NCBI GenBank assembly: GCA_900314345.1
Contig: OMUX01000217.1
Coordinates: 1 to 12,368, forward strand
Reading direction: 5' to 3'
DNA: 12,368 nt
DNA from: an uncultured Erysipelotrichaceae bacterium
GTDB lineage: Bacteria; Bacillota_I; Bacilli_A; Erysipelotrichales; Erysipelotrichaceae
Shown here: piece by piece, positions 5,433 to 11,944 of the stretch
How the letters are laid out: every line of letters starts with the position of its first letter
Numbering within the stretch: position 1 is the stretch's first letter
The notes under the pieces: model-generated
What the model saw: only the letters and a program-made list of their open reading frames with translations
Databases searched by the model: none
What the model was told of the DNA's origin: nothing
Translations under genes and position numbers: made by a program

Positions 5433-6953
5433 ATGAAGAACAGAATCAGAATTCTTGAAACAAGTGATGTTCATGGCTATATATTCTCCAGGAGCTACGC
5501 AGACGGAACACTGGAGAACCGCGGTCTTTCAAAGATCAGTTCCTTGATGAATGAACTGAAGGATGAAAACACGATCATGATCGACAACGGAGACAACCTG
5601 CAGGGTTCTCCGTTAATGTACTATCATTTCCAGAATCACCCGGATGAGATCTCTCCGATCACAAAGGCAATGGATGCCGTCGGCTTTGACTATTTCAACA
5701 TCGGCAACCATGACTTCAACTATGGCGAGGAAGCACTCATCCGCCATATCGTGAACCTCAAGGCACCGTGCATTACAAGCAATGCCATTTTCAACGGAGA
5801 GCCGCTTGGCCCTTCCTATGTGATCCGTGAAATCGGCGGAAAGAAGATTGCCATCTTCGGTGTTGTGACACAGTACATTCCCAACTGGGAAGTACCTGCA
5901 CACATCAAGGGCTTCACATTCCTTGATGCATACGAGACCGCAAAAAAGACCGTTGAGCTGATCCGTGCACTGGAGAAACCTGACTATGTCATCGGTGTCT
6001 ACCATGGCGGCTTTGAACGTTCTCTGACAAACGGACAGCCGACAGAGGATCTCACAGGGGAAAACGAAGCCTATGCCATGTGCCGCGACATCAAGGGTCT
6101 GGATATCCTTCTGACCGGACATCAGCACAGGTCCCTTGCCGGCAAACTGTTTGATACGGTCTACACATCAACCGCAGCCAATGGAGCAGAACTTGCATGC
6201 ATTGACATCTATACGGATACCGGTGTCATTGAACCGCAGATCTTCAAGGCAGACGGACCGGACAATCCGGAAATCGATGCAGTCGCTGAAGAAGAGGAAA
6301 AGGAATGCCAGGCTTGGCTTGACTCACCGCTTGGCACAAGCAAGATCGATCTTTCCATTCCGGATGAGAATGCGGCAAGACTCCGCAAGAGCCAGGTCAT
6401 TACGTTCCTGAACATGGTGGAAAAGGATGCCACCGGCGCAGATCTCTGTGCCAGCGCACTGTTCCTGCATGCAAAGGGATTCTCCCATGACATCACAATG
6501 CGTGAGCTTGTCAGCACCTATCCTTTCCCCAACACACTTGTGGTAAAGAAAATCACCGGAAAGATCCTCAGAGAATACCTGGAGATGGATGCCGACTTCT
6601 GGAGCATCCGTGATGAACATATCATTGTCTCGCCATGGCATGACTTCCCCACCCCGACACACTACAACTACGATATGGTGGACGGCATTGAATACACGAT
6701 CAAGGTATCGAATGATGTCGGTGAAAGGATCACTTCCCTGACGTACAACGGCGAAGAGGTAACCGACGACATGGAGTTCACGCTGTGCATCAACAATTAC
6801 CGTGCAGCAGGCGGCGGAAACTTCAACATGCTCAAGGAAGCCCCCATCGTCAAGGTTGTTGAAAGACCCATGGTGGAACTCATCGCCGACTGGCTGAAGG
6901 AACACAAGGTTGTTGACTTTGAACCTGTGAACAACATTCAGGTCATCAAGTGA
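5433..6953 (+). CDS. 5'-nucleotidase / 2',3'-cyclic phosphodiesterase-family metallophosphatase (cytoplasmic)
   Basis: A 506-residue two-domain hydrolase of the UshA/YfkN family that removes phosphate from nucleotides or related esters. The N-terminal metallophosphoesterase domain (about 1-260) has the full dinuclear metal set: Asp12 and His14 (DVHG), Asp54 (GDNLQG), Asn92 and His93 (GNHD), His191 (YHGG), and His230 and His232 (GHQH). The C-terminal 5_nucleotid_C domain (about 300-480) supplies the substrate pocket, with NNYRAAGGGNF at 454-464. Unlike most family members it has no signal peptide and no LPxTG or lipid anchor, so it should act inside the cell. ATG 5433 follows AAAGGTG at proper spacing. 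It is divergent from ferritin and ends in a clean terminator. The precise substrate is not readable. Confidence 0.92.
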   Translation: MKNRIRILETSDVHGYIFSRSYADGTLENRGLSKISSLMNELKDENTIMIDNGDNLQGSPLMYYHFQNHPDEISPITKAMDAVGFDYFNIGNHDFNYGEEALIRHIVNLKAPCITSNAIFNGEPLGPSYVIREIGGKKIAIFGVVTQYIPNWEVPAHIKGFTFLDAYETAKKTVELIRALEKPDYVIGVYHGGFERSLTNGQPTEDLTGENEAYAMCRDIKGLDILLTGHQHRSLAGKLFDTVYTSTAANGAELACIDIYTDTGVIEPQIFKADGPDNPEIDAVAEEEEKECQAWLDSPLGTSKIDLSIPDENAARLRKSQVITFLNMVEKDATGADLCASALFLHAKGFSHDITMRELVSTYPFPNTLVVKKITGKILREYLEMDADFWSIRDEHIIVSPWHDFPTPTHYNYDMVDGIEYTIKVSNDVGERITSLTYNGEEVTDDMEFTLCINNYRAAGGGNFNMLKEAPIVKVVERPMVELIADWLKEHKVVDFEPVNNIQVIK

Positions 6954-6957
6954 ACAG

Positions 6958-6978
6958 GCAGAGGAAACTCTGCTTTTT
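6958..6978 (+). terminator. Rho-independent terminator of the 5'-nucleotidase gene
   Basis: Stem GCAGAG (6958-6963) pairs with CTCTGC (6968-6973) around a GAAA tetraloop, followed by TTTTT. It begins 5 bases after the stop codon. Confidence 0.88.
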
Positions 6979-6990
6979 CATTGTCTGAAA

Positions 6991-7013
6991 ACGGCCGGAT
7001 CCTCTCCTGCCGT
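6991..7013 (-). terminator. Weak terminator downstream of the pRiA4b-like gene
   Basis: ACGGC (6991-6995) pairs with GCCGT (7009-7013). After one mismatch, GGA pairs with TCC around a 5-base loop. On the minus strand the stem is followed by TTTTC. It lies 11 bases beyond the stop codon of the minus-strand gene; the short stem makes it less certain. Confidence 0.5.
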
Positions 7014-7024
7014 CTTTCTTCCTT

Positions 7025-8818
7025 TCAGCGGACTTCCGCTTTCTTGATGATCTTCTTGACGTTCTTGAGTGCTGTCTTGTTGCCGGATTCTTCATAGAGA
7101 TCCTGCATCGTATGCAGCATATGGAACATGTACGGATCGCTCATGTCCGCATCGTCCTTCAGATACTTTGCGGCAATCTTTTCCGCCTTCTTGTATTCTC
7201 CTCTTGCGGCAAGCAGATCAATGACCACGGCATCCGTTCTTGTGGAACTGCCTTCTGCCTGCTGCCATTGTTTCAGCTCTTCATCTGCTTCCTCTGTCCT
7301 TCCGCACTCCTGCAGGCTCAGAAGCCACACCACATGCCAGCGGTATGCACTCAGTTCATCCCCGGCAAGCTTCTCAATGCGGTACACCTTCTCGCTCAGG
7401 ATGCTGATCTCAAAGACCTCATCATACATTTCCAGCACCTGTATTGCTTCATGCATGAAATCAATCACCGCACTGTATTTCCCGCGGGTCACTTCTGCCG
7501 GATGAACACTGCCGTCTTCCAGGCCGCTCTGGATCAGATCCAGCTTTCCCGCAATCCTTCCGTACTTCCTCTGGAACAGATCATAGGCATCATCTTCATC
7601 CTCAGCTTCCAGGATCTGGTCCATGACCGGCTTGAGTTCATCCTGTTCCGCCCTGGAGTCAATGACCAGGGAACGCCACTCATCCGGTGTCTTCAGCTCC
7701 AGAATCTTGTCCTTCAGCGCTGCCGCAAAGGTATCCTTGAACAGCTCTTCACGCACACCAATGGACGTCAGGCTGATATAGGCAGTGCGGTACAGCACAG
7801 CCATCTGGTCTTCCTGCGAAATGCCGGATTCATCCATGAGATTCATGATCTCATCCACTTCCTTGATATCTCCGGACTTGATTTCTTCATCCACCAGTGC
7901 CTTTGCCTTCTGTCCTTCCGGTGTGGCAAACACTTCCTCCAGCGGTGCATCCAGACTGTCAAACATCATGTCCGTGTACTTCGCCGCCTTTGGCAGTTCA
8001 GCCAGCTGGCTGGGGCTGACCCACAGCTCAGGTCCGCCTCTGTAGCCGAAGATCAAGCCATACTCCTTGTCCATTGCCTGATCCGCCACATCCTGCAAGG
8101 ATCTGACATCCACCTTGTCCAGCATGTCATCCGGTACATCCCGCATCAGGACATACACAGGAATGAACGTAAACCCGTCTTCTCTGACCATGCCCTGTTT
8201 TCCCTTGGGCACATACACCGGCATCTCCATGTGATAAAGCCTTGAAATCCAGAGCATGCAGGAAAGATAGCCTTCCACGTCCTCTCCGTCCTGAATATCA
8301 GAGATCAGATCATCCAGCACAAAGCCGCCGTATTCCAGTTCATTGAACATCTCATCGTCATCGATATCTTCATCGTCATCATCTGCGTCGTCCATGAAAT
8401 CAAGGTCCAGGTCTGCCAGCTCTTCATTCATCTTCTTCAGGCTGAGTGTTCCGCCCTTGTAGGACCTGATGCGCGCATCATCCGCTTCATATCCGGGATC
8501 CTTTGACAAGAAAAGATTCAGATCAAAGACATGTTCTTCTGTTTCCAGATGATAAACCAGCACCGGCTCGTCAATGAACTCAGCGATGCCGAAGAAGTTG
8601 TCATCACTGAGTTCGTCATCGAATCCGTCCTTCTCTGGACCTGAATATCTTTCATCGTCTTCTGTTTCAAAGTAATAGCTTTTCACTTTCTTCCAGCCGA
8701 AAACCACCTGCAGGATCTCATGCAGGGAACGAAGTGTGATCGGTTCCGGCACAACAATGGTTCTTGAAATAACAGGCTTCTGGTCACGAAGCTCTGCCTT
8801 GATTACAATTCCGCTCAT
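7025..8818 (-). CDS. Plasmid pRiA4b ORF-3-like family protein with long C-terminal helical region
   Basis: A 597-residue protein whose first 130 or so residues match the PRiA4_ORF3 family. MSGIVIKAELRD opens the domain, and ITLRSLHEILQVVFGW (27-42) is the conserved helix. A strongly acidic run of mainly Asp and Glu lies at 137-159. The rest is predicted helical; the last 120 residues have the spacing of tetratricopeptide-type repeats, suggesting protein binding. The family has no established biochemical activity. The start is ATG 8818, preceded by AGGAGA at 8 bases and matching the family N-terminus; an open extension to 8911 runs through the promoter and is rejected. There is no signal peptide or membrane helix. 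It is monocistronic. Despite the family name, no plasmid or transposon genes surround it. Confidence 0.8.
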   Translation of the reverse strand: MSGIVIKAELRDQKPVISRTIVVPEPITLRSLHEILQVVFGWKKVKSYYFETEDDERYSGPEKDGFDDELSDDNFFGIAEFIDEPVLVYHLETEEHVFDLNLFLSKDPGYEADDARIRSYKGGTLSLKKMNEELADLDLDFMDDADDDDEDIDDDEMFNELEYGGFVLDDLISDIQDGEDVEGYLSCMLWISRLYHMEMPVYVPKGKQGMVREDGFTFIPVYVLMRDVPDDMLDKVDVRSLQDVADQAMDKEYGLIFGYRGGPELWVSPSQLAELPKAAKYTDMMFDSLDAPLEEVFATPEGQKAKALVDEEIKSGDIKEVDEIMNLMDESGISQEDQMAVLYRTAYISLTSIGVREELFKDTFAAALKDKILELKTPDEWRSLVIDSRAEQDELKPVMDQILEAEDEDDAYDLFQRKYGRIAGKLDLIQSGLEDGSVHPAEVTRGKYSAVIDFMHEAIQVLEMYDEVFEISILSEKVYRIEKLAGDELSAYRWHVVWLLSLQECGRTEEADEELKQWQQAEGSSTRTDAVVIDLLAARGEYKKAEKIAAKYLKDDADMSDPYMFHMLHTMQDLYEESGNKTALKNVKKIIKKAEVR

Positions 8819-8839
8819 TGAATGTTCTCCTATATGCTC

Positions 8840-8867
8840 ATGATAATGGATTACGGTACGATTGCAA
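8840..8867 (-). promoter_or_regulatory. Promoter of the pRiA4b-like gene
   Basis: On the minus strand: -35 TTGCAA (8862-8867, 4 of 6), 16-base spacer, -10 TATCAT (8840-8845, 5 of 6), ending 21 bases before the ATG. It is divergent from the small membrane protein gene. Confidence 0.5.
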
Positions 8868-8903
8868 AATTGTTTTGTGTTCTTAAGAAAATCCTTGGAT
8901 TCT

Positions 8904-8912
8904 TGGTACAAT
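8904..8912 (+). promoter_or_regulatory. Extended -10 promoter of the 54-residue membrane protein gene
   Basis: TGGTACAAT is an extended -10 (TGn plus TACAAT, 5 of 6) with no recognisable -35. Transcription would start near 8919, at the ribosome site itself, leaving a leader of only about 10 bases. This also argues against use of the in-frame ATG at 8911. Confidence 0.5.
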
Positions 8913-8928
8913 GGAAACGGAGGATTTC

Positions 8929-9093
8929 ATGTCAGAAACACAGTTCAAGGAAAAGTCCAGCAGTAAAAGAGGACTTGGATGGTTTATCTGGGGTGGTCTG
9001 AACATCGTGCTTGCCATCATGGTCAAGTCAATCAACCCCGCCATCTTCGCCGCTCTTCTGATCTTCATCGGCTGGTACAGAAGGAAGCACTGA
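8929..9093 (+). CDS. Small membrane protein, 54 residues, unknown function
   Basis: A short protein with a polar, basic N-terminus (MSETQFKEKSSSKRG) and then two closely spaced hydrophobic stretches. WFIWGGLNIVLAIMV (about 19-33) and PAIFAALLIFIGWY (about 37-50) are separated by a short polar turn, with RRKH at the end, so it probably forms a two-helix hairpin in the membrane. I recognise no family. ATG 8929 has GGAGGA (8919-8924) at ideal distance. The gene has its own extended -10 promoter and a strong terminator, which supports it as a real gene. It is divergent from the pRiA4b-like gene and precedes an unrecognised soluble protein gene that may depend on read-through. Confidence 0.7.
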   Translation: MSETQFKEKSSSKRGLGWFIWGGLNIVLAIMVKSINPAIFAALLIFIGWYRRKH

Positions 9094-9097
9094 GAAG

Positions 9098-9120
9098 CAC
9101 AGAGTCATTCTGTGTTTTTT
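9098..9120 (+). terminator. Terminator or attenuator after the 54-residue membrane protein gene
   Basis: CACAGA (9098-9103) pairs with TCTGTG (9109-9114) around a 5-base loop, followed by six T residues. It lies between two same-direction genes, so it may only partly stop transcription and feed the next gene at a lower level. Confidence 0.8.
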
Positions 9121-9144
9121 CATATCAAAAAAAGAGGAAAACAT

Positions 9145-9786
9145 ATGGCAGACAGAAAAGCAGATGATCTGATGTCCTTGTTCTCTACAGCAGCGGACCG
9201 TCTCAATGCAATGAAAGACCGGCTGGATGCGCAGAACAGCATGACAGCAGATGAAATCCTGAAGTTCTTCCAGGATCATGGGATTCCGGTCACGAAGCAG
9301 GACATCATCGACAAGTACGCAGAACTGAAGGAATACAATACGGTTGTTGAATACTTTTACGGAAAATATGAAAAGCAGATGGACCGCATTGACGACCTGC
9401 GTGCAGACATCAATTCCGATGCATTCGTTCCTCTGGTTCAGAAGATTGCTGAAGAGAACTTTGACCCGATTGCCTTAGGTGATCCGGGATTCATCTCTGA
9501 TCTCTTAATGAAACTCGAGGACGGTGTACCGAAGGATCAGATCCAGCCGCTGTATACGAAGGCACTGCAAGGAATCATCAGCTACGGGAAACGGACCGGG
9601 AAGAAGCTTGAAGAAGCAGACGACATGTATGACTACAACGAATGTCTGAAGGGATGGATCCGCGATTGTCATGACAGAACGCCGGCATTCCGGCATCTGT
9701 TCATGGATTTCTATGATCAATTCCCTGATGCAGATCCGAAGATCTTTCCTTCTGTTTACAGGGAATGGAAAGAGAAGAAGAAATAA
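9145..9786 (+). CDS. Unrecognised soluble helical protein, 213 residues
   Basis: I do not recognise a family. The protein begins MADRKADDLMSLFSTAADRL, is rich in Asp, Glu and Lys, and looks almost entirely helical. There is no membrane segment, signal peptide or Cys-pair metal site; the only Cys residues are in ECLKGWIRDC (about 172-181). A Tyr-rich patch (EYNTVVEYFYGKYEKQ, about 63-78) and a charged end REWKEKKK are notable. ATG 9145 is preceded by AGAGGAAA at good distance; an open extension to 9112 overlaps the upstream terminator and is rejected. No separate promoter is evident after that terminator. The stop codon abuts the stop of the convergent MATE gene with no spacer. Confidence 0.72.
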   Translation: MADRKADDLMSLFSTAADRLNAMKDRLDAQNSMTADEILKFFQDHGIPVTKQDIIDKYAELKEYNTVVEYFYGKYEKQMDRIDDLRADINSDAFVPLVQKIAEENFDPIALGDPGFISDLLMKLEDGVPKDQIQPLYTKALQGIISYGKRTGKKLEEADDMYDYNECLKGWIRDCHDRTPAFRHLFMDFYDQFPDADPKIFPSVYREWKEKKK

Positions 9787-11121
9787 TCAGGCAGCTTCAA
9801 TGATCCTGTAGTTCTTCCACTTTCCGCTGCGGAAGCGATGCACGAAGAACAGGATCCTCACAACCCAGTCGCAGTACATGGCAAACCAGACACCCATGCT
9901 ATGAAGACCAAGCATACTGCCCATCAGCCATGCCCCTGTGATACGCACGCAGAACATGCTTGCAACACCCACAATCATGGTATAGCGCACATCCCCGGCT
10001 GCACGCAGTGCATTGGGAAGAACGAAAGCCGTTGAATGAATCAGACCGGTTGTCAGGCAGTTCCACACCAGGATCTGCCGTACCACCGCCTGTGTTTCCG
10101 CTGTCATCGTATACATCTGCATCGTCCATGGCAGTGTGAAATACACAATGACGCATTCCACAGCTTCTATGATCTGCGAGATCACCGTCAGCTTCACGGC
10201 ATACTTCCTTGCCTGTTCATAATCATTGGCACCCACACACTGCCCGACCACCGTCATGATCGCAAGACCTAGTGCATTGTCACCGATATAGGTCAGATTG
10301 CCCAGTCCGTTTGCCACACCGTTTGCCGCAATCTGCACGGTTCCGTATGTCGCCACAAAGATCGTCACAATGACCCTGCCAAGCTGGAACAGCCCGTTTT
10401 CAAGGGCATTTGGCACAGCGATCTGCAGGATCTTTTTCAATACGGCAGGCTTCCAGGCAAACACATCATCCATTTCCACGCTGACTTCATTTTCCTCATG
10501 CAGACTCATCTTCATCATGATCAGAGCAGCCACGGCTCTGGATAATACCGTAGGCCATGCCACACCCGCAGCGCCAAGATGCAGGATATAGACACCGATG
10601 TAGTTGCCGATGACATTGATGATATTCATGAGGATGGAGGTATACATGATCTCCTTTGTCCTGCTCATGGAACGGAACAGGGCGTTGCAGCTGTCATAAA
10701 GGCCAAGGAAGGGAAAGGAGATGGCCGTAATCCAGAAATAGGTTACGGCAGCTTCCATGACATCACTGTTGATCTGTCCGTACAGTGCAGAAAGGATCTG
10801 CCTGCAGAATACAAAACAGAGAATTCCCAGGACTAACGGTACAAGTATGGAAATCATGACCAGCTGGGAAGCTGACACATCTGCATTCTTCTTGTCCCTG
10901 TTTCCAAGATACTGGGCAATCACAACGGAACCGCCTGCCCCAAGGGCATCAAAGACGGCAATGATGAGATAGTTGACTTCATTGACAAGAGAGACACCGG
11001 AGATGGCAGCTTCTCCTGCATAGCTGACCATGACGGTATCCAGCATGCCCACAAGCATGACCAGGATCTGCTGGATCATGAGCGGAACAATCAGATGTGT
11101 CAGCTGCGATCTTGAAAACAT
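9787..11121 (-). CDS. MATE-family multidrug/Na+ (or H+) antiporter
   Basis: A 444-residue polytopic membrane protein of the MATE efflux family, which exports cationic drugs or metabolites in exchange for Na+ or H+. Two homologous halves are visible. The first has IVPLMIQQILVMLVGMLDTVMVS (11-33) and the conserved GAGGSVVIAQYLGNRD. The second begins near PNALENGLFQLGRVIVTIFV and contains VVGQCVGANDYEQARKY, the equivalent of the first loop. About twelve hydrophobic helices fit the normal family length. ATG 11121 is chosen because GAGGG lies 6 bases upstream; ATG 11145 has no ribosome site. It is divergent from the EIIA gene and convergent, without spacer, with the preceding unknown gene. The substrate is unknown. 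Confidence 0.92.
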   Translation of the reverse strand: MFSRSQLTHLIVPLMIQQILVMLVGMLDTVMVSYAGEAAISGVSLVNEVNYLIIAVFDALGAGGSVVIAQYLGNRDKKNADVSASQLVMISILVPLVLGILCFVFCRQILSALYGQINSDVMEAAVTYFWITAISFPFLGLYDSCNALFRSMSRTKEIMYTSILMNIINVIGNYIGVYILHLGAAGVAWPTVLSRAVAALIMMKMSLHEENEVSVEMDDVFAWKPAVLKKILQIAVPNALENGLFQLGRVIVTIFVATYGTVQIAANGVANGLGNLTYIGDNALGLAIMTVVGQCVGANDYEQARKYAVKLTVISQIIEAVECVIVYFTLPWTMQMYTMTAETQAVVRQILVWNCLTTGLIHSTAFVLPNALRAAGDVRYTMIVGVASMFCVRITGAWLMGSMLGLHSMGVWFAMYCDWVVRILFFVHRFRSGKWKNYRIIEAA

Positions 11122-11198
11122 AGGCTTCCCTCTTTTTCCTTGCATGGTATTCTACTGCAGAAACATCTTTTCCTGTTGTATTTCTGCTTTTTCAGCTA

Positions 11199-11208
11199 CC
11201 ATTAATGG
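11199..11208. promoter_or_regulatory. Palindrome in the MATE/EIIA divergent region
   Basis: CCATTAATGG is a perfect 10-base palindrome, extended imperfectly by TA on each side. It lies midway between two divergent genes, where an operator would be expected. No convincing -35/-10 pair could be assigned to either gene, so this is tentative. Confidence 0.25.
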
Positions 11209-11231
11209 GTACATTTCACGGGGGAAAGCAA

Positions 11232-11684
11232 ATGATCGGTATGATAGTCACAGGCCATGGTTCTCTGGCCGCCGGCATCACCAGTGCACTGCAGATGATT
11301 GCAGGTGCACCGTCTGATTATATGGAAGTGGATTTCAGCCAGGATGAAAGCACTGATGAACTCCGGAAGGATCTGAAGAACGCCATTGATACACTGAAGA
11401 CATGTTCTGACGGCATCCTGATCTTCTGCGACATCACAGGCGGATGCCCTTACAAGCTTTCCACGGAACTCAAGGACGAATACAAAGACAGCAGGAAGAT
11501 CGAAGTGCTTGCCGGAATGAATTTAGGGATGCTGATGGAAGCCAACATGGCAAGGACATTCATGCATGATCTGGAAGCTCTCACCATACGTATCAAGAAC
11601 AGCGGAAGCAGGGAAATCGTCCGCTATGAAAAGGAGCGCAAGCCAAAGCATTTCGTCGTCAATGTGGACGAAGATGAAATGTGA
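11232..11684 (+). CDS. PTS mannose/fructose/sorbose-family EIIA component (orphan)
   Basis: A 150-residue EIIA of the mannose PTS family, which takes phosphate from HPr and hands it to an EIIB domain during sugar uptake. The opening MIGMIVTGHGSLAAG contains the phosphorylated His9 in the family context (T/S)GHG. The segment IFCDITGGCPYKLS (64-77) corresponds to the usual DLFGGTP loop, with Cys in place of Thr. ATG 11232 follows GGGGGAAA; an extension to 11205 lacks a ribosome site. The C-terminus is about ten residues longer than a minimal domain and acidic. No EIIB, EIIC or EIID gene is adjacent, so it must serve a distant permease, act in regulation, or resemble DhaM-type phosphotransfer. 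Its own terminator follows directly. Confidence 0.88.
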   Translation: MIGMIVTGHGSLAAGITSALQMIAGAPSDYMEVDFSQDESTDELRKDLKNAIDTLKTCSDGILIFCDITGGCPYKLSTELKDEYKDSRKIEVLAGMNLGMLMEANMARTFMHDLEALTIRIKNSGSREIVRYEKERKPKHFVVNVDEDEM

Positions 11685-11711
11685 GCTGTGGTTCTGAAAT
11701 CACAGCTTTTT
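11684..11711 (+). terminator. Terminator of the EIIA gene
   Basis: Ten-base arms AGCTGTGGTT (11684-11693, one G-T wobble) and AATCACAGCT (11698-11707) enclose a CTGA loop and are followed by T residues to 11711. The hairpin starts at the last base of the EIIA stop codon and ends where the minus-strand Rpn gene stops. Confidence 0.85.
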
Positions 11712-11944
11712 CAGTCAAGAAATTCCTTTGCCTTCTCCTTGAATTCTTTGGATGTCATTCCTGCTCTCTTTGCCGCATCAGAAAGGGAACACAGATGATC
11801 ATTCACAAAACCGGCAAGTGCCTTGAGCATGCCTCTTTCTTCTCCCTTGGCAATGCCTCTGACTTCTCCCTGGGCTTCACCGATGGAGATTCCTTCTTCT
11901 CTTTCCTCTGCCAGACGGTCCATTTCATGAAGGTACATTGACAT
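11711..11944 (-). CDS. Candidate intragenic product of the Rpn gene (C-terminal 77 residues)
   Basis: Within the Rpn reading frame an ATG at 11944 is preceded by two good ribosome sites, AGGAG (11948-11952) and AAGGAGG (11956-11962). A separate short protein starting MSMYLHEMDRLAEEREEG could therefore be made. It would contain the glycine/glutamate-rich repeat-like linker (IGEAQGEVRGIAKGEERG) and the helical C-terminal tail ending KEFLD, without any nuclease part. Published work on E. coli Rpn proteins describes such intragenic C-terminal products acting as antitoxins. Whether this one is made or functions so is inference; it may equally be just the tail of a broken gene. Confidence 0.35.
   Translation of the reverse strand: MSMYLHEMDRLAEEREEGISIGEAQGEVRGIAKGEERGMLKALAGFVNDHLCSLSDAAKRAGMTSKEFKEKAKEFLD

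Noticed and set aside
7112..8245. 377-codon plus-strand frame
   Set aside because: Antisense of the pRiA4b-like gene, with no family resemblance or start signal.
8341..8400. Low-complexity tract looking like a tandem repeat
   Set aside because: It is the coding sequence for an Asp/Glu run (GAT/GAC/GAA codons) in the pRiA4b-like protein, without a regular repeat unit.
7025..8818. Mobile element suggested by the pRiA4b plasmid-derived family name
   Set aside because: No transposase, integrase, terminal repeats or plasmid genes flank it; the family is common on chromosomes.
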